A DNA stretch of 64,000 nucleotides from positions 74,971,335 to 75,035,334 of the forward strand of contig NC_092354.1 in NCBI RefSeq assembly GCF_963676685.1, read 5' to 3'. Shown here in pieces: positions 34,616 to 47,455 of the stretch; the stretch's first letter is position 1, and every line of letters begins with the position of its first letter. The notes beneath the pieces are model-generated. The model was given only the letters and a program-made list of their open reading frames with translations, was not told the DNA's origin and searched no databases. A program made the translations under genes and the position numbers. This DNA comes from Mytilus edulis (Eukaryota > Mollusca > Bivalvia > Mytilida > Mytilidae).

Positions 34616-37615
34616 TCAAATTTCTAAAATTTTACCTTGAAATTTTCTCAAAAAGGAATTTTCCGGATGATATAAAATTTGAATATCAATTTCGTTTTTT
34701 AGGACTGACATCATATTCACATATTTGGTTCTCTTTTCTGATAAATAAAAGCATTTATAAATCACAAAGCAAACAATTGTTATAATATGATTAAGTACAT
34801 AATATTCCACATCTTCAATTTTGTACCCTATTACAAGATTTTTCATACAAAAAACATGTTGACCAATATTAAGATACATAAATATTTTGGAAGTAATGTC
34901 CAATAATTTTTTACCCATGTGCATTCAAAGAAAAAATGAGTATAGCTATCGGATTTGAAACATAGTTCACAGTTTTCACGATGAACTACCTTCCAGCGAT
35001 ACAGATTATGGTTAATAGCTAAATTATTATGCAGTAGTTTCCATCTAAACATTTTTAATCTATTATCTTTTAAAGAAAGAAAGGTAAAAGATAAATTTTT
35101 ATTAATGAAATATATAACATTTTCACCTGATAGTTGGTTTTTCCATGAGCAAAAACCTACTGGAAGCTCTTTATTTGACCTGATTATAATATTACAAATT
35201 TCTTTAAACTTAATTTTGTCTAGATTGTAATACAATCCATTACAAAACATTTTTAATTTCTGATGTTATGTTGATTTTAGTATGTTTTGATATATTGCTC
35301 TTTTATTTTTGGATCCAACTTTTGGGTAAAGCTTTTCGAAGAGAACATATTTAAGCGACTAATTTTGTTTCTTTTTAAGTTTATCTAATATTTTATGAGA
35401 AATTTCTCCTTTATCATCAATTACATCATTAACAAAAATTATGTTTTCCTTTACCCAATGACTATAATATAAACTTTTGCCACATGTTTTTATATATTGG
35501 TTTCCCCATATAACTTGCTTTCTGATATTCCTATAATTATCAGGTACTTTTGTCTTCCCTCCTCCATTTTTAATCCAACATTTCAAAATTTCAAAGTAAA
35601 ATGAAGGTAAGTTTTAAAGGTTTTCTAGTGACTTATGAGTATTAAGATTCATTTTGAATATGATAAATTATTTTCCCCAAACTCTCTAAAATAAAAAGTA
35701 GGTATGATTTTCCAGTTAGCGCAAGTTTCATCAGTTAATCTTTTAACCCAATTTATTTTAATAGCCTCAATGTATGCATCAATATCTGTCATTTTTAATC
35801 CCCTTTCAATAAAGTTTTTTCTTAACACTGAGCGTTTAACTTTCTCGCTCCCACCCGCCCATAAAAAAATTAAATAAGATTGTTTTTAAATTGACTAATA
35901 ATTTCACTACTTAGATTTATCAATGAAGCAACGTATGTTATATTGGGAATAACTAGTGTTTTGATTATAGTTATTTTTCCTATCATACTCAATTTTCTTT
36001 TTTTCCCCGATCATTTAGTATCCTTCCTGATTTTCAAACTGTCTATCTATATTTAGTGTGTCACATTCTTTTTTATTAAGGCCAAAATAAATGCCAAGAC
36101 TTTTCACCTTATCTTTCCAATTGTTACTTTCAAATTTGTCTTTGCAGTGTTTTAGTTTACCTAACCATATACCTTCTGTTTTGTTTCTATTGAGTTTAAG
36201 TCCAGAAAAAGATCCAAAAGTTTCTATTAAATTAAGTTCATGTTTTATTTCATTTTCAGATCTTAAAAAGAGATTTAAACATCTGCTAGCTGTGAGATTT
36301 TTAGGCTGTGAGTTTTTTTATCAATTTTTATTTGTATCCCTTTCAGATCATTATTATCTCTTATTATACAAGCCAGTATTTCAACAGATAAAACAAACAA
36401 TAACGCGCTTAAAGGGCATCCTTGTCGACTTCCCCATTGAATCCCGAAGGTCCGTTATTTAAAATACATCCGTTTATATCAAAATAAAGTGTTTTGACCA
36501 CTTTTGAAAAGACTTATTAAATCCAAATTTTTTTAATGATTCCAGCAAGAAGTCCCATTCGAGTGAATCGAACGCATTAGAAAAGTCAATAAATAGTATA
36601 GCTCCATCAATATTAAAGTTTTCAGCATAATCTATAATATCTTGAATTTGGCGTACGTTGAATCCTATATATCAATTTCTAACGTAACCATTTTGATCTC
36701 TATGTATAATTAGGGGTAAGATTTGTTTTAGTCTTTGTGCTAGGGTGTATGTAATGTGTTTTACATCAGTATTCAACAAAGTAATTGGACGGTAATTATC
36801 TAAGGACAAATGGTAATTTTTTTTTTGAAAATCAATGATATTATCCCAATCTTTTGGGTCTCAGATAAAGTTTCATTATCATAACATGTGTTAGAAACAT
36901 TCAATACAATATGCTTTAAATTTGGCCAAAATTGTCGATAAAACTCAACTGTTAAACCATCTTTGCCTGGAGTCTTATTTAGTTTTATATTATAAATAGA
37001 AGATGTTAGCTCTTCTAAGGTTAATTTACCATCCACTTGTTTGCTTTCACATTGATTTAAAGAATGATCAATGGGGGTATATTCTATATATGTCTTTAAA
37101 ATTTCAGTTTCGGGACATGTACTTTTGTACAGAGATTTATAATACTCTTTACTTACATCTAAAATTTCACTTTGACAAACAGTAACCTCACCGGTTTTGG
37201 TCATTAATTTATTAATAGATTTTTTAGCGTGTCTATTCTTTTCTAGGGATAAAAAGTACTCAGTATTTTTTCCCCTTCCTCTGCCCATTTTATTTTTGAT
37301 CGAACTTGGGCTCCTTGGCTTTAAAAGAATATATCTCTTCTAAATCTTTTTCTAAATTTTTTATTTGATTAAAAATTCATTATTTTTCCTATCAGGTAAT
37401 TTGTCTAGTCTTTCATTAAAAAGATTTAGTTTGTTTTCCATTATTAAAATATTATTTTTCCTTTCTTTGGCTTTTGATTTACAGTATTGGATAGTAGACT
37501 CTATTATGTCAGTTTTTAGCAGGTCCCACTGATTTAGGACATTTGTAAAATTAAAATTTTGCTCATACTTTTCAATTAACTTATTTATTAGTTTATTGTA
37601 CTGAGTATCAGTCAT
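34616..37615 (-). pseudogene. L1/Tx1-like LINE ORF2 remnant
   Basis: About 3 kb of antisense non-LTR ORF2, read from 37615 down. A linker region (37361-37615) is followed by GKNTEYFLSLEKNRHAKKSI and NKTPGKDGLTVEFYRQFW (36800-37288), then [18 protein letters not shown] and the palm motif FIDFSNAFDSLEWDFL (about 36540-36780), and SRQGCPLSALLFVLSVEIL near 36380-36450. Where the YADD box should be (about 36280) only a broken LAD remains, with a frame loss. Then come KINWVKRLTDETCANWK (about 35700-35780) and the C-terminal zinc-binding region with CELCFKSDSYTHFFFECTW (34843-35250), and a final shifted segment (34616-34924). Multiple stops and shifts: inactive. No endonuclease is seen. Confidence 0.88.
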
Positions 37616-37714
37616 ATATATATGTTATAATCCTGGTACCTTTGATAACTATTAATATATAAGAAATTTCAATTCATTTTAAACAGAAAATCTTAAAAAC
37701 AACTTTATTTTTCT

Positions 37715-38030
37715 TATGCAAGGCCAGTTCTTGAATATGCTGCTGTAGTTTTGAATATATCTAAATTGATTTTAGTTCCAAAGAGAGGATGCAATGATTG
37801 TGACTGGAGGAACACGGTTAACATCTATTAATTTACTTATAAGGAAACGGGATTGGGCAAACTAAAGAATAGACGAGAGGCCCACAGACTTACATATTTG
37901 TACAAAATGTATAACAATACTACTCTATCTTATCTTAATAATGTTTTACCTGAATGGTTTCGTAATATACATGACAATAATACTCCTCTCTTATATAAAG
38001 AAATATTATTTAATTCTTAAATAAACTTTC
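37715..38030 (+). pseudogene. C-terminal scrap of a jockey-like reverse transcriptase
   Basis: Reads RPVLEYAAVVLNIS (from about 37720), then after a shift MIVTGGTRLTSINLL (about 37794-37840), then after another shift KLKNRREAHRLTYLYKMYNN and TLSYLNNVLPEWFRNIHDNN, ending at TAA near 38019. This is the thumb and C-terminal part typical of jockey-type ORF2 in molluscs. At least two frameshifts. Its strand is opposite to the adjacent L1/Tx1-like remnant. Confidence 0.78.
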
Positions 38031-38299
38031 ATTTCCGAAAAACACCTTTCATCTCCTCCCTTTGCTTTTTTCTTTTCTTATGATTTTTCTTTATGTTATC
38101 GTGATTATTGATTGTACTTTGTCATATACAGTTTTGTTTGCTATTCAGCATGTATTCATAGCTTGTAATTTTGATTTTGAATTAAGGGAGACGATTTATG
38201 TAGGAGCTCTGCATTGTTTCCTAATCCTTATTATTAAAACTTTTGTACATTTCCTATTTATGTCTTTATCCTTATAACTATATATCTATATAACGATTT

Positions 38300-38530
38300 C
38301 TGTAATAAAAGGTAAAATCACAAAAATACTGAACTTAGAGGAAAATCAATTCGGAAAGTCAATTATCACATGGCAAAATCAAATAACAAAACGCATCTAA
38401 AACGAATGGACAAGAACTGTCATATTCCTGACTTGGTACAGGCATTTTCAAATGTAGAAAATGGTGGATTAAACCTGGTTTTATAGCGCTAACCCTCTCA
38501 CTTTGATGACAGTCTCATCAAATTCCGTTA
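38300..38530 (-). repeat. Dispersed mussel repeat (family C)
   Basis: Contains ACAAAAATACTGAACTTAGA, AACGAATGGACAAGAACTGT, CCTGACTTGGTACAGGCATT and AAACCTGGTTTTATAGCGCT. Confidence 0.7.
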
Positions 38531-38864
38531 TATTTACATTGATGCGTTCACTAAACAGACACAATAAATAAAACATTCAAAATATTGGTACATCAGTCAT
38601 CATCGTATAACAATTTTAAAAGGAACAATTTAACAGAACACAAAAACATCTATCTACAAACACATTCATTGATTTAAAATATGTTTACTGTAAATTCAAT
38701 TTCGTTTTCGTCAGATCTCAAATCAATAATTACAAGCTAAGGAAGGTAGAAAAAAAAACCATAAAAAGTATCGCAATGTAATAAAGAGACATTATGAATA
38801 CGGATTGCACAACTTTATCAAACTTCTTCACATATTACATGTGTACCTTGTCATCGTTAGCATT

Positions 38865-38972
38865 TTGGATCAATACTCTTCAACTTAGTAATTTATTTTG
38901 CCTTTTTAACTTTTTAATTCGATCGTCACTGATCAGTCTTTTTCAAACAAAACGCGCGTCTGGCGTGTTATA
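38865..38972 (-). repeat. Partial dispersed repeat (family A)
   Basis: CGATCGTCACTGATCAGTCT and CAAAACGCGCGTCTGGCGTG match the family A core in reverse orientation. Confidence 0.6.
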
Positions 38973-39114
38973 GATGTAATAAATTCAGAATTAACACGAA
39001 TAGTGCACGAAATCGTGATACATCTACATATAACCCGAAATCGAATATCGAATATCCATAGGTAAATGTCAATACAGTATGACTCAATAAGATTTTAAAA
39101 ATAACATAAAAGGT

Positions 39115-39460
39115 ACTTTTTTTTCTGCACCAGATGGACATTTCGACAATCAATGTCTATTCAGTGATAATCGAGGCCAAACTATTTGAAAATTCAAAGC
39201 TTAATGAAGATTTTTATAGGAACGAATAGGATTGCCAAAGACGGGAAAGGAATCAGAGCTTTACATGAGAGAAATACAGTCCATTTGTTTTAAATAATTT
39301 AAAAAAATTTGTAACAGCAAATTATAATAACATTAATATGATAGAATCCGTATTTTTATGCAATCACCGAAGTACTGGCAACTTGGATGGTTATATCATG
39401 GGGGACTATCACCCTACCAGCAGGAGCATCGACCCAGTCGTAGTAATAAAATAAATGCGC
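39115..39460 (+). repeat. Dispersed mussel repeat (family A2)
   Basis: TGCACCAGATGGACATTTCG, TCTATTCAGTGATAATCGAG and GGGAAAGGAATCAGAGCTTT have counterparts at 60020-60205. The right part (CTACCAGCAGGAGCATCGAC) matches the segment shared with family A. Related to family A. Confidence 0.6.
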
Positions 39461-39614
39461 ATTTCGACAATCACAGTTCTAAACACGAATGTGTTAAATC
39501 TTACTAGTTTTGAAAGTGTTGTGAGGAGTTTTGCATTATCAAATTCATCTGAATAATTGTTTTTTTTTGTAGCGATAAGTGATAAAGTTTCACATTATAT
39601 ATTTTGGACGTTGG

Positions 39615-39860
39615 AATGATAAAAGTAAGAATGGAAATGGGGAATGCGCCAAAGAGACAACAGCAGAACACCAACAGGTCTTCAATGCTACGAGAAATTT
39701 CCGCACCCGGAGGAGTCCTTCAGCTGGCCCCTAAACAAATATATACTAGTTCAGTGATAATAAACGCCATAATAAACTCCAAATTGTACACAAGAAACTA
39801 AAAGTTGAAATAATACAAGACTAACAAAGGCCAGAGGCTCCTGACTTGGGACGCATCCTT
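39615..39860 (+). repeat. Dispersed mussel repeat (family D)
   Basis: AGAATGGAAATGGGGAATGC, CACCCGGAGGAGTCCTTCAG, GTTCAGTGATAATAAACGCC and AGGCTCCTGACTTGGGACG mirror the 4950-5245 copy. The 65-codon frame through it is incidental. Confidence 0.75.
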
Positions 39861-39959
39861 AACGATTTGATTGAAATTCAGTCTATAAATAAAATTGAGG
39901 ACATGATTGTGCATGCCTTAATCCAGAACAACCAATAACTATCAAACGAGTTAAATGTT

Positions 39960-40195
39960 AAAGTAAAATGTAAAATCACAAAAATACTGAATTCCGAGGA
40001 AAAATTCCATCGAACAGTCCCTTATCACATGGAAAAATCAAATGACAAAATACTTCAAACGACTGGACAACAATTGTCATATTCCTGACTTGATACAGGC
40101 ATTTTCAAATGTAGAAAATATTCGATTGAAACTGGTTTTATAACGTTAAAGTAAACCTATCACCATAACGACAGTCTCATCAAATTATAGTTTGT
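39960..40195 (-). repeat. Dispersed mussel repeat (family C)
   Basis: TCACAAAAATACTGAATTCC, TCCTGACTTGATACAGGCAT and TTCAAATGTAGAAAATATTC identify it. Confidence 0.7.
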
Positions 40196-40899
40196 ATTTT
40201 AATCAAAGAAATATTGTCCTTACACGGGTCAGTAAGTTAAGCCTTGAGGCTAATTTATTGAAACTTGGTATCGTCTGACTTCATTTTGCAAAAGAAAGAC
40301 CTATAGTTCTGATAGAAGATAACTCTATATTTGTATTAGGGAAGATTATGTTTATTTTGTAATTCAAATGTCTACTATGCTGGGATGTGATGTTTCACTC
40401 ATTTAATTGGATGTATTGATTACGTATTTGTTTTATGTATTCTGGTGTTCATGTGTTTTTCTTGGTCCTGAATAAATAGCATGTACATGTTTTGTTGCTT
40501 GAAATGAGAACTAGTAGTAAAACGCCGAAACCTAGTATATAAATCTTTGTTACAATACCGTAATATATCAAGTTGCTTTATAAGTTTTGATGAATAAAAA
40601 GTTAACATTACATTTTAATGGAGATATTTACGTTTCCTCGTATATTAAATGACTATAAAACTATACATTTTTATAATTTTTAAACAAATGTTCACGCACG
40701 ACGAATATTGACAGACGTTGCTGGTAAATTTTGTATTCAAAGGCATCACACGGGAAAACTATCAAAAAACTATCCGTCTTCAAATCCATTATCGTGTGGA
40801 AACATTATCTTAATAAAGCACACATTTCATTTGAGAATATGCTATTGTATTTTGTTCAGTTAATAAACTGTACTAGAATAACTATGTAAACACAATTGA
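40196..40899. other. Intergenic, nothing recognised
   Basis: AT-rich with no supported gene, RNA or repeat. Confidence 0.4.
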
Positions 40900-41105
40900 C
40901 AATATAATGGAATTGTGTGCGACTGCCTTACAAGTGAGAGGTTTAGCTAGCTATAAATCAGTTTTTATCCACCATTTTCTTGATAAGAAAATGCCTGTAC
41001 CAAGTCAGTAAAATGACAGTTGTTATCATTTTGTTAGATGTGTTTGAGCTTTTTAATGTTAACTTTTGATTAATGGCTTTTCGTTCTGATTTCCACGGTA
41101 TTACT
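40900..41105 (+). repeat. Dispersed mussel repeat (family C)
   Basis: CAAGTGAGAGGTTTAGCTAG, AAATGCCTGTACCAAGTCAG and TTAGATGTGTTTGAGCTTTT identify it in the forward sense. Confidence 0.7.
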
Positions 41106-41524
41106 TTTTATGTTAAATCCAAATAATCTCCAATACACGTGTACTAATATAACTATGTGATCCCACCAAGGACATCCAATGTCATGATACATCATTTTCT
41201 TAATTACAATCCTAGATGTTAGACAGTTTAATTTAAGTCATGTTTGGCGACTGTTATTTTATAAACAATTACGCTATCTTTTGATATCAGCCAAGATTTG
41301 TTTTGCTGATTCGATTTCAAAGACAGGTTAACATCAAATAAGTAAGTAATTATCTTCATTTCTTGTATGAATGTCAACAGAATCTATAAAATTACCACAA
41401 ATTAAAAATCAAACGTCAAGTTATAGTTCAAATCAATATTTTTTTCCACAACAAAATATGAAGTCTGAGGTTCTTTGTCTTACCATTCTTCCAAAATATG
41501 GTAACCATTTATATCCGTTTATTT

Positions 41525-41990
41525 TTTCATTTGATATGAGCGTCACTGATGAGTCTTATGTAGACGAAACGCGCGTCTGGCGTACTAAATTATAATTCTA
41601 GTACCTTTGATAACTATTTACACCACTGGGTCGATGCCACTGCTGGTGGACGTTTCGTCCCCGAGGGTATCACCAGCCCAGTAGTCAAAACTTCGGTGTT
41701 AACATAGATATCAATAATATGGTTATTTATAAGTTCCTGTTTACAAAACTGTGAATTATTTGAAAAACTAATGATTTTCTTATCCAAGGCATATATTACC
41801 TTAGCCATACTTGGCACAACTTTTTGGAATTTTGGATCCTCAGTGCTCTTCAACTTTGTACTTGTTTGGCTTTATAACTATTTTGATATGAGCGTCCTTG
41901 ATGAGTCATATGTAGACGAAACGCGCGTCTGGCGTACTAAATTATAATCCTGGTACCTTTGATAACTATTGAACAGTTCTACACTACCTC
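41525..41990 (-). repeat. Two adjacent copies of family A
   Basis: GTAGACGAAACGCGCGTCTG occurs near 41560 and 41910, each followed by TACTAAATTATAAT and TACCTTTGATAACTATT. Between them lie TGGGTCGATGCCACTGCTGG and GGGTATCACCAGCCCAGTAG. This is the same two-copy arrangement as at 1-605 but in reverse orientation, so the family may tend to occur as dimers. Confidence 0.8.
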
Positions 41991-42837
41991 TGATTTTGAC
42001 AGATTTATCCTTGATTATTAAAAAATTCTTAATTAATATTCTTGTAATTGTTATAAAATACAAAAACATAAAATAATTACAATCATAATCTTGATTTATA
42101 TATTCTTTTTTAATTTTCCCGTGAAATCATTTTTGTGGCGTTGATAGAGTCGTGTGACGAACAGGTCGTGGTTCTGTTGTGCTTTTGTGTGTGCAGACTA
42201 GGTTTACATGTATGTTGTTATTCTGTGGTTAGCATGTCGAAATGTACTATGATTATATTGTTTATTCGTATATTTCTCTGTCTTGAATGTTCTTGCAATT
42301 ATTTATACTGCATTCCTGTCATTTAATGTTGTCATTTTAGTGGTACATTTATCATTGAAATAAAAACGCGATATTTGGCAAGCGACAAAACCAGGTTCAG
42401 CCCACCATGTTTTTCTTAAAATGTCCATTGCCAAGCGTATATATACAATTTCTCTTTTTTTTTTCTTCTATTTTTCTTTAATATCCTTTCTTTAATAATA
42501 TATTCTGTTTAATCATCATTTAATTTATTTTCCATATATAATGAAATTGGATACACTGTACCAAGGTTAATAATTGCCTATTTGGTCTTATGTTTTTTAA
42601 GATTTTCATTTTCTTATCAAACCTTTGATCTAACAAAAATACTTAACATTTTTGGGGAGACTTTTTGTTATTAAAATAAATATATTTCCAACCAAAAATT
42701 CCGAAAACGCTGTTAAAACTTAAGACATAAAACTTAAACTTAGGAATGGTGCAAACAATTGCAGCGGGGTTAAACGTTTTAATGGAACCAACCCTTCTCC
42801 CTTATCTGACAATAGTGTAATATCACAACATAGAAAT
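41991..42837. other. Intergenic, nothing recognised
   Basis: AT-rich, with T-rich stretches at about 42450-42540. The short open frame at 42135 has no motif. Confidence 0.4.
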
Positions 42838-42970
42838 ACTGACCCTATAGCTGACTATGCAGTACTGGCTTTTCTCATTGTTGAAGGTTGTACGGGGAGT
42901 TGTAATTGTTAATATATGAGTCATTTGGTCTCTTGTAAAGGGTTGTCTCATTGGCAATCCCATCGCATTT
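42838..42970 (-). repeat. Dispersed mussel repeat (family E), degenerate
   Basis: TAGCTGACTATGCAGTACTG, TTCTCATTGTTGAAGGTTGT and AGGGTTGTCTCATTGGCAAT match the reverse complement of the family. Confidence 0.65.
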
Positions 42971-44537
42971 ACTTTTTTATTATAGAAATATTTTAAAGAT
43001 ATTACATACACCAAATGACTTAGAAATATATATGCACAAAATGAATGCCCTTTCGTTATTAGCGCATGCCAACTTTAAACAACTTACATGTATGCTTGAA
43101 GTCATGCTGTTTTATAATGTAATAAAGTTCAATTAAAGAAACTCAAGTATAAACACTCTCAAAGAAAATGATATACATGTAGTTACTGTGTAATTCTAAA
43201 ATAGTACTTTAACTAAACACCCTAAAACTCTTCTTAAACTATATAATTATCTTTCCTAAGATATAAATAGTTTACTATTTCGATAATTAGTACGGACATG
43301 GTTTACTTATGTTGCTTACTGTTTTCTTTTATTGCAAATTATTTCTAAACATCAAAAGATCTAAGATAACTTATATCCATCCGAGACAGTTAAATTTTAA
43401 TATTCTAAAATTGCCGAGCGTTTTTAATAATTAAAATTTAACAGATGAGAGTGTAGAAATATCGTTCACACGAGTAATGGTGGTGAAATCTGTTTCACTG
43501 TCCATCATTTTCAAAGATTTGCAGAAAGTTGTGTTCGTAGTCAGGAATGGTCAATTTATGTCAGTACGTCACAATAGGAAATTTAGAAGAAACCAAAACA
43601 ATTTGATATCATAATTGAATTTCGACCAATCATTTGCCGAAAACAGATATTTTATAAGAAACGAGAAATAGCACACAAAAAAAAAATCTTTATTAAACAG
43701 ATCAGTGTTCTCAAATCTGTCAGTGTTAATGATTTAAGAACATGATTGATCAATGATTTAAGAACATGATTGATCAATGATCTTTTGCATCAATGTATCA
43801 AATACTCCGTTTACAAAATTAAGAAAAAAATAGAAAATAAGGTTTAAATTCTGTCATGCAAAGTTTACTGTTAGTGTGTTTGTCTATTCTGTTTAGTTTC
43901 AGTTTTATCATATACCTAATCATGTTTTTCAAATATTTGACATCCCTGTCTTACATTTATTATTTGGTTGGAGATTTTCGTATAAGTTAAATCAAAAACA
44001 TACTTCAGACACTCCAAACTAGTGGGATATTATTCATACTGTATATATTATACATTTTCTGAATGAAGAAAGAAATTAAGAAAATATAATTACAAGTGAA
44101 AACAATTAGATACAACTCTGTAAAATCAATTTCGTCCCAATCGCACATCAGGTTCCAACTGCATCAAATTTTTCACCTATTGCTCATTCTGAGAACACAA
44201 AAACACACAAAATAATAATATTCTGTTTTTCTTAATTTATATTTTTTCGAAAAATTTGAATTTAAGTTTATTTTTCTCAGACTGTGCGGAAAAAATATAG
44301 TACGCTCCCAGTAAATGAGCTATATAATCTCCGACGTTGCAATGTTGTACAGTAATTGATGATTAAAATCTTTCTGACAAATAACATTACAAAAAAGGTT
44401 TTTTTTTTTTACTTTCAATTCAACTTGCATACGAAAGCAAAAGAAAACATGACGAATCCTAACATTAATGTGCAGGACATGTTCATGTTTTATCAGAGTT
44501 TTCTGTAATCGAGCAGTACAAGAGCAATAGAAATGAA
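42971..44537. other. Intergenic, nothing recognised
   Basis: AT-rich. It includes a two-copy 27 bp duplication of GATTTAAGAACATGATTGAT near 43730-43785. No gene or RNA that I can support. Confidence 0.45.
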
Positions 44538-44760
44538 TACTGTAAACAAACTTAATTTCGCGAGCGATTTATTTTCGCGACTTTCGCGAGTAGAAAACGA
44601 ACGCGAAATTAAATCGTCGCGAATATGTATAACTTGGATATTTCCTTATCAAACCACATCAAGTAAATTTAAGAAATCGCGAAATTAAATCGCCGCGAAA
44701 TTGACTAGCTGGTGATAAACGCGAAATAAAGTATCCGCGAAAATAAGTTTGTTTACAGTA
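44538..44760. mobile_element. MITE with TACTGTAAACAAACTTA termini
   Basis: The 223 bp element has inverted ends TACTGTAAACAAACTTA and TAAGTTTGTTTACAGTA. The interior is rich in TTCGCGA and CGCGAAATTAAATCG words arranged in inverted pairs. Elements with these CpG-rich ends are common in molluscs. Non-coding; superfamily not clear from the ends. Confidence 0.8.
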
Positions 44761-45369
44761 TCATGTACTAGTACATAATCGAGTAATCATTGAAAAACAT
44801 CAACATTTTGACCCAAAATCTGGGTGTTGAAAACATATTATTCCTTTTTATCGTTGGATTGATGTCCAGTCGATGATTACCTAAAATTTCCAACAAAATG
44901 TTGAAAAACACACCACAAAGACAACATACATTTTGTGTAGTTTTTTATCTGTCTTTTTCTATAATTTGAAATGATACAAAGATTCACCATTAAATCTAAA
45001 AGGTTTACAAACTAACAATTTACACAATATGCCTGTAAGCGTTTCATCTTTTCAGTCGCATTATTTCTTTTCTTATTCAGTTCATTATGTAACTCAACTG
45101 ACATTATCAATACTTTATTATGTAACTCAACTGACATAATCAATAGTTTATTCTGTAACTGAGCATGTATTTAAGATTAATTCGTGTATAATTTATCTAA
45201 TAAAACGAGGAGACAGATTAACATAAGCGCCGTTGCTTGTTTCTGAATCATAATTGTGAACATGAATATATATTATAATTGTATAATTCATGATGAAATA
45301 TTGTTAACACTTAAAATCATTAAGCCAGAAAACGTAACCTGTAACTTTTTATGACATAACAGTGTTCCA
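44761..45369. other. Intergenic with a short direct repeat
   Basis: TATGTAACTCAACTGACAT occurs at about 45086 and 45119 (33 bp period) with a decayed third copy near 45150. Otherwise AT-rich with no gene. Confidence 0.5.
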
Positions 45370-45540
45370 AAAGAGAGGCGAAAGATAGCATAGAGACATT
45401 TAAACTAATTAATAAGTCAAAAATAAACTGACATTGCCATGACAAAAAAAAAAAAAAAGACAAAAGACAAAAACATACACAACTGTACAAAAACACAACA
45501 TAGAAAACGTAAGTCTGAGCGACACAAACTATTGAATAAT
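45370..45540 (+). repeat. Dispersed mussel repeat (family B), partial
   Basis: AAAAGAGAGGCGAAAGATAG, AAATAAACTGACATTGCCAT, an A-rich run and CATAGAAAACGTAAGTCTGA match the left half of the family. Confidence 0.65.
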
Positions 45541-46605
45541 TTTTGTGGTGTGACGTTAAACCATTTCGAGATGTATTCATTCCTGTGTAAGCTTCCGTTC
45601 GTCGTGTTTCATTTTTTAAAGGGTCAATAATTGACATGATAATTCTTACAATCATTTTTATGGCAATGTCTGCCTTAATGCACTTTAAATACACCCTAAT
45701 ATATCAATACAGCCGTGTTTGGTCTTTTAAAGTCTTCTTTTGTAGCAGCAACGATATTTTCAAAGTACAATTAGTGTTTTCGACGATATAAAGGAAGCCG
45801 GATAAAAATCCAAGTCGGGTGTCAATGTAGTGATGTGGTGATGTTTTACAACAACTTAACACATTTTGTGTAATCGAATCCCATTTCAAAACAAACCGTA
45901 TACAGCTCCATTTTGACTGACGAATCTCTGCCAAAAGAAGACATAATTAAGCCGCTCTATGTAATATTTAAACGCACACAATAAACGTTTCCTAGAGATT
46001 CAAAGAATCAAATTGTCACATAGATTGATACATTTTGCAGTCCACATCTTTATATTGAGTGCATAATAAATTACAAACAAAATACATACTGAGCGCACAA
46101 TATAATATATTTTGCGCATAGACTAATATTTTTTTCAGTATATGTCCAAACGGGGCTCCATTAGAATGTACTACTCACTTCAAACTGAGTTATATGATTT
46201 AAATGAAGTCGAGAAAATTGTCAGATTTACGAAAACTATTTGGTCAAATCATACGTTTCCAAACGTTTATCTGAGGTAGAATACATCGAATTACATAAAA
46301 CCGTTTGTGATATTAACCAAACATAAATATTTTTAGTTGTAGATTTTACCTATTACCACCTTACATTAGCTTGACCCACAATGCACTGTAACAAAAGTAC
46401 ATAATATATAAAGTATATATCAGCAATTTTCTAAGTGTATCGCTTGAAAGCGCCCAGCTGTGGTTAGTAACACATGTGTATAACGTGTGTAATTTCGTGT
46501 TGTCATCATTGGATACTACATGTAATACAATAGTACATCTGGATTTATTAATTTTTCTAAATTTTAAACATAAGTATAAGGCAAATTTTCCAATATAAAG
46601 AGATA
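45541..46605. other. Intergenic, nothing recognised
   Basis: AT-rich. The minus-strand frames here have no recognisable domain. Confidence 0.4.
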
Positions 46606-46735
46606 TAAGAAGATGTGGTATGAGTGCCAATGAGACAACTCTCTATCCAAGTCACAATTTGTAAAAGTAAACCGTTTTAGGTCAAAGTACGGTATTCAAC
46701 ACGGAGCTTTTTAAGGGCTCCAAAAATGACTAGTG
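46606..46735 (+). repeat. Dispersed mussel repeat (family E variant)
   Basis: AGAAGATGTGGTATGAGTGC, CAATGAGACAACTCTCTATC and AAGTACGGTATTCAACACGG. It shares the GAGTGCC form with the 62342 copies. Confidence 0.7.
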
Positions 46736-46960
46736 TGAAAAGACATTCATACTCATAAGTCGAAAATAAACTGTCAACGCCATTTAAAAAAAAGACGAAA
46801 AAGACAAAAAAACAAACAACAGTACTTAAACAAAAATAAAGACTGAAAAAAACCGATGCCCAACAAAAATTAGGGGTGATATAAAGTTCTCCGGAAGGGT
46901 CAGCAGATCCTGCTTCTCGTGTGCCAACCGTCGTGTTGCTCATGACGATGCAGTATAAAT
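46736..46960 (+). repeat. Dispersed mussel repeat (family B)
   Basis: ATAAACTGTCAACGCCATTT, TTCTCCGGAAGGGTCAGCAG, ATCCTGCTTCTCGTGTGCC and AACCGTCGTGTTGCTCATGA. It abuts a family E copy. Confidence 0.7.
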
Positions 46961-47274
46961 ACAAATATATTACAGAGACAAATTTATGTTAGCAGCTATA
47001 AGGACACGTAATGGCCTTTAACGATAAGCAATGGCAATATCGTACAGTAAGCTCTAAATGGCGAGAATGAGGACACCAAACTACTTATTATTATGACCAA
47101 ATCAAAAGACGATAAACAAATCAATACTAGTAGACGATAAACAAATATGACAAACAGCAATAACATCAGTATGTCGATCTGCGACTCCTTGGACATGACT
47201 TGACAGAACTTAAAAAACGTGTAAAGTCTGATGAAGTTTTACATCATTATGCTTATCCCCCAATCCCCATCAAG

Positions 47275-47455
47275 TATATATGGCGTCAATTATCACTGAA
47301 TTAGTTCACATTTTTTTATTTAGAGGGCAGATAATGCTGCCTCCGGCTGCGGGATTTTCTCGCTGTGTTGAAGACCAATTGGTGACTGGTCTCTTGTCGG
47401 ATTGTTGTTTCTTTGACATATTCCCCATTTCCGTCCTCATTTTATGTATATCATT
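47275..47455 (-). repeat. Dispersed mussel repeat (family D)
   Basis: GGCGTCAATTATCACTGAAT, GCCTCCGGCTGCGGGATTTT, GAAGACCAATTGGTGACTGG and TATTCCCCATTTCCGTCCTC. Confidence 0.7.

Noticed and set aside
36091..36462. 123-codon plus-strand open frame
   Set aside because: It is antisense to the L1/Tx1-like reverse-transcriptase remnant (34616-37615), whose motifs are recognisable on the minus strand.
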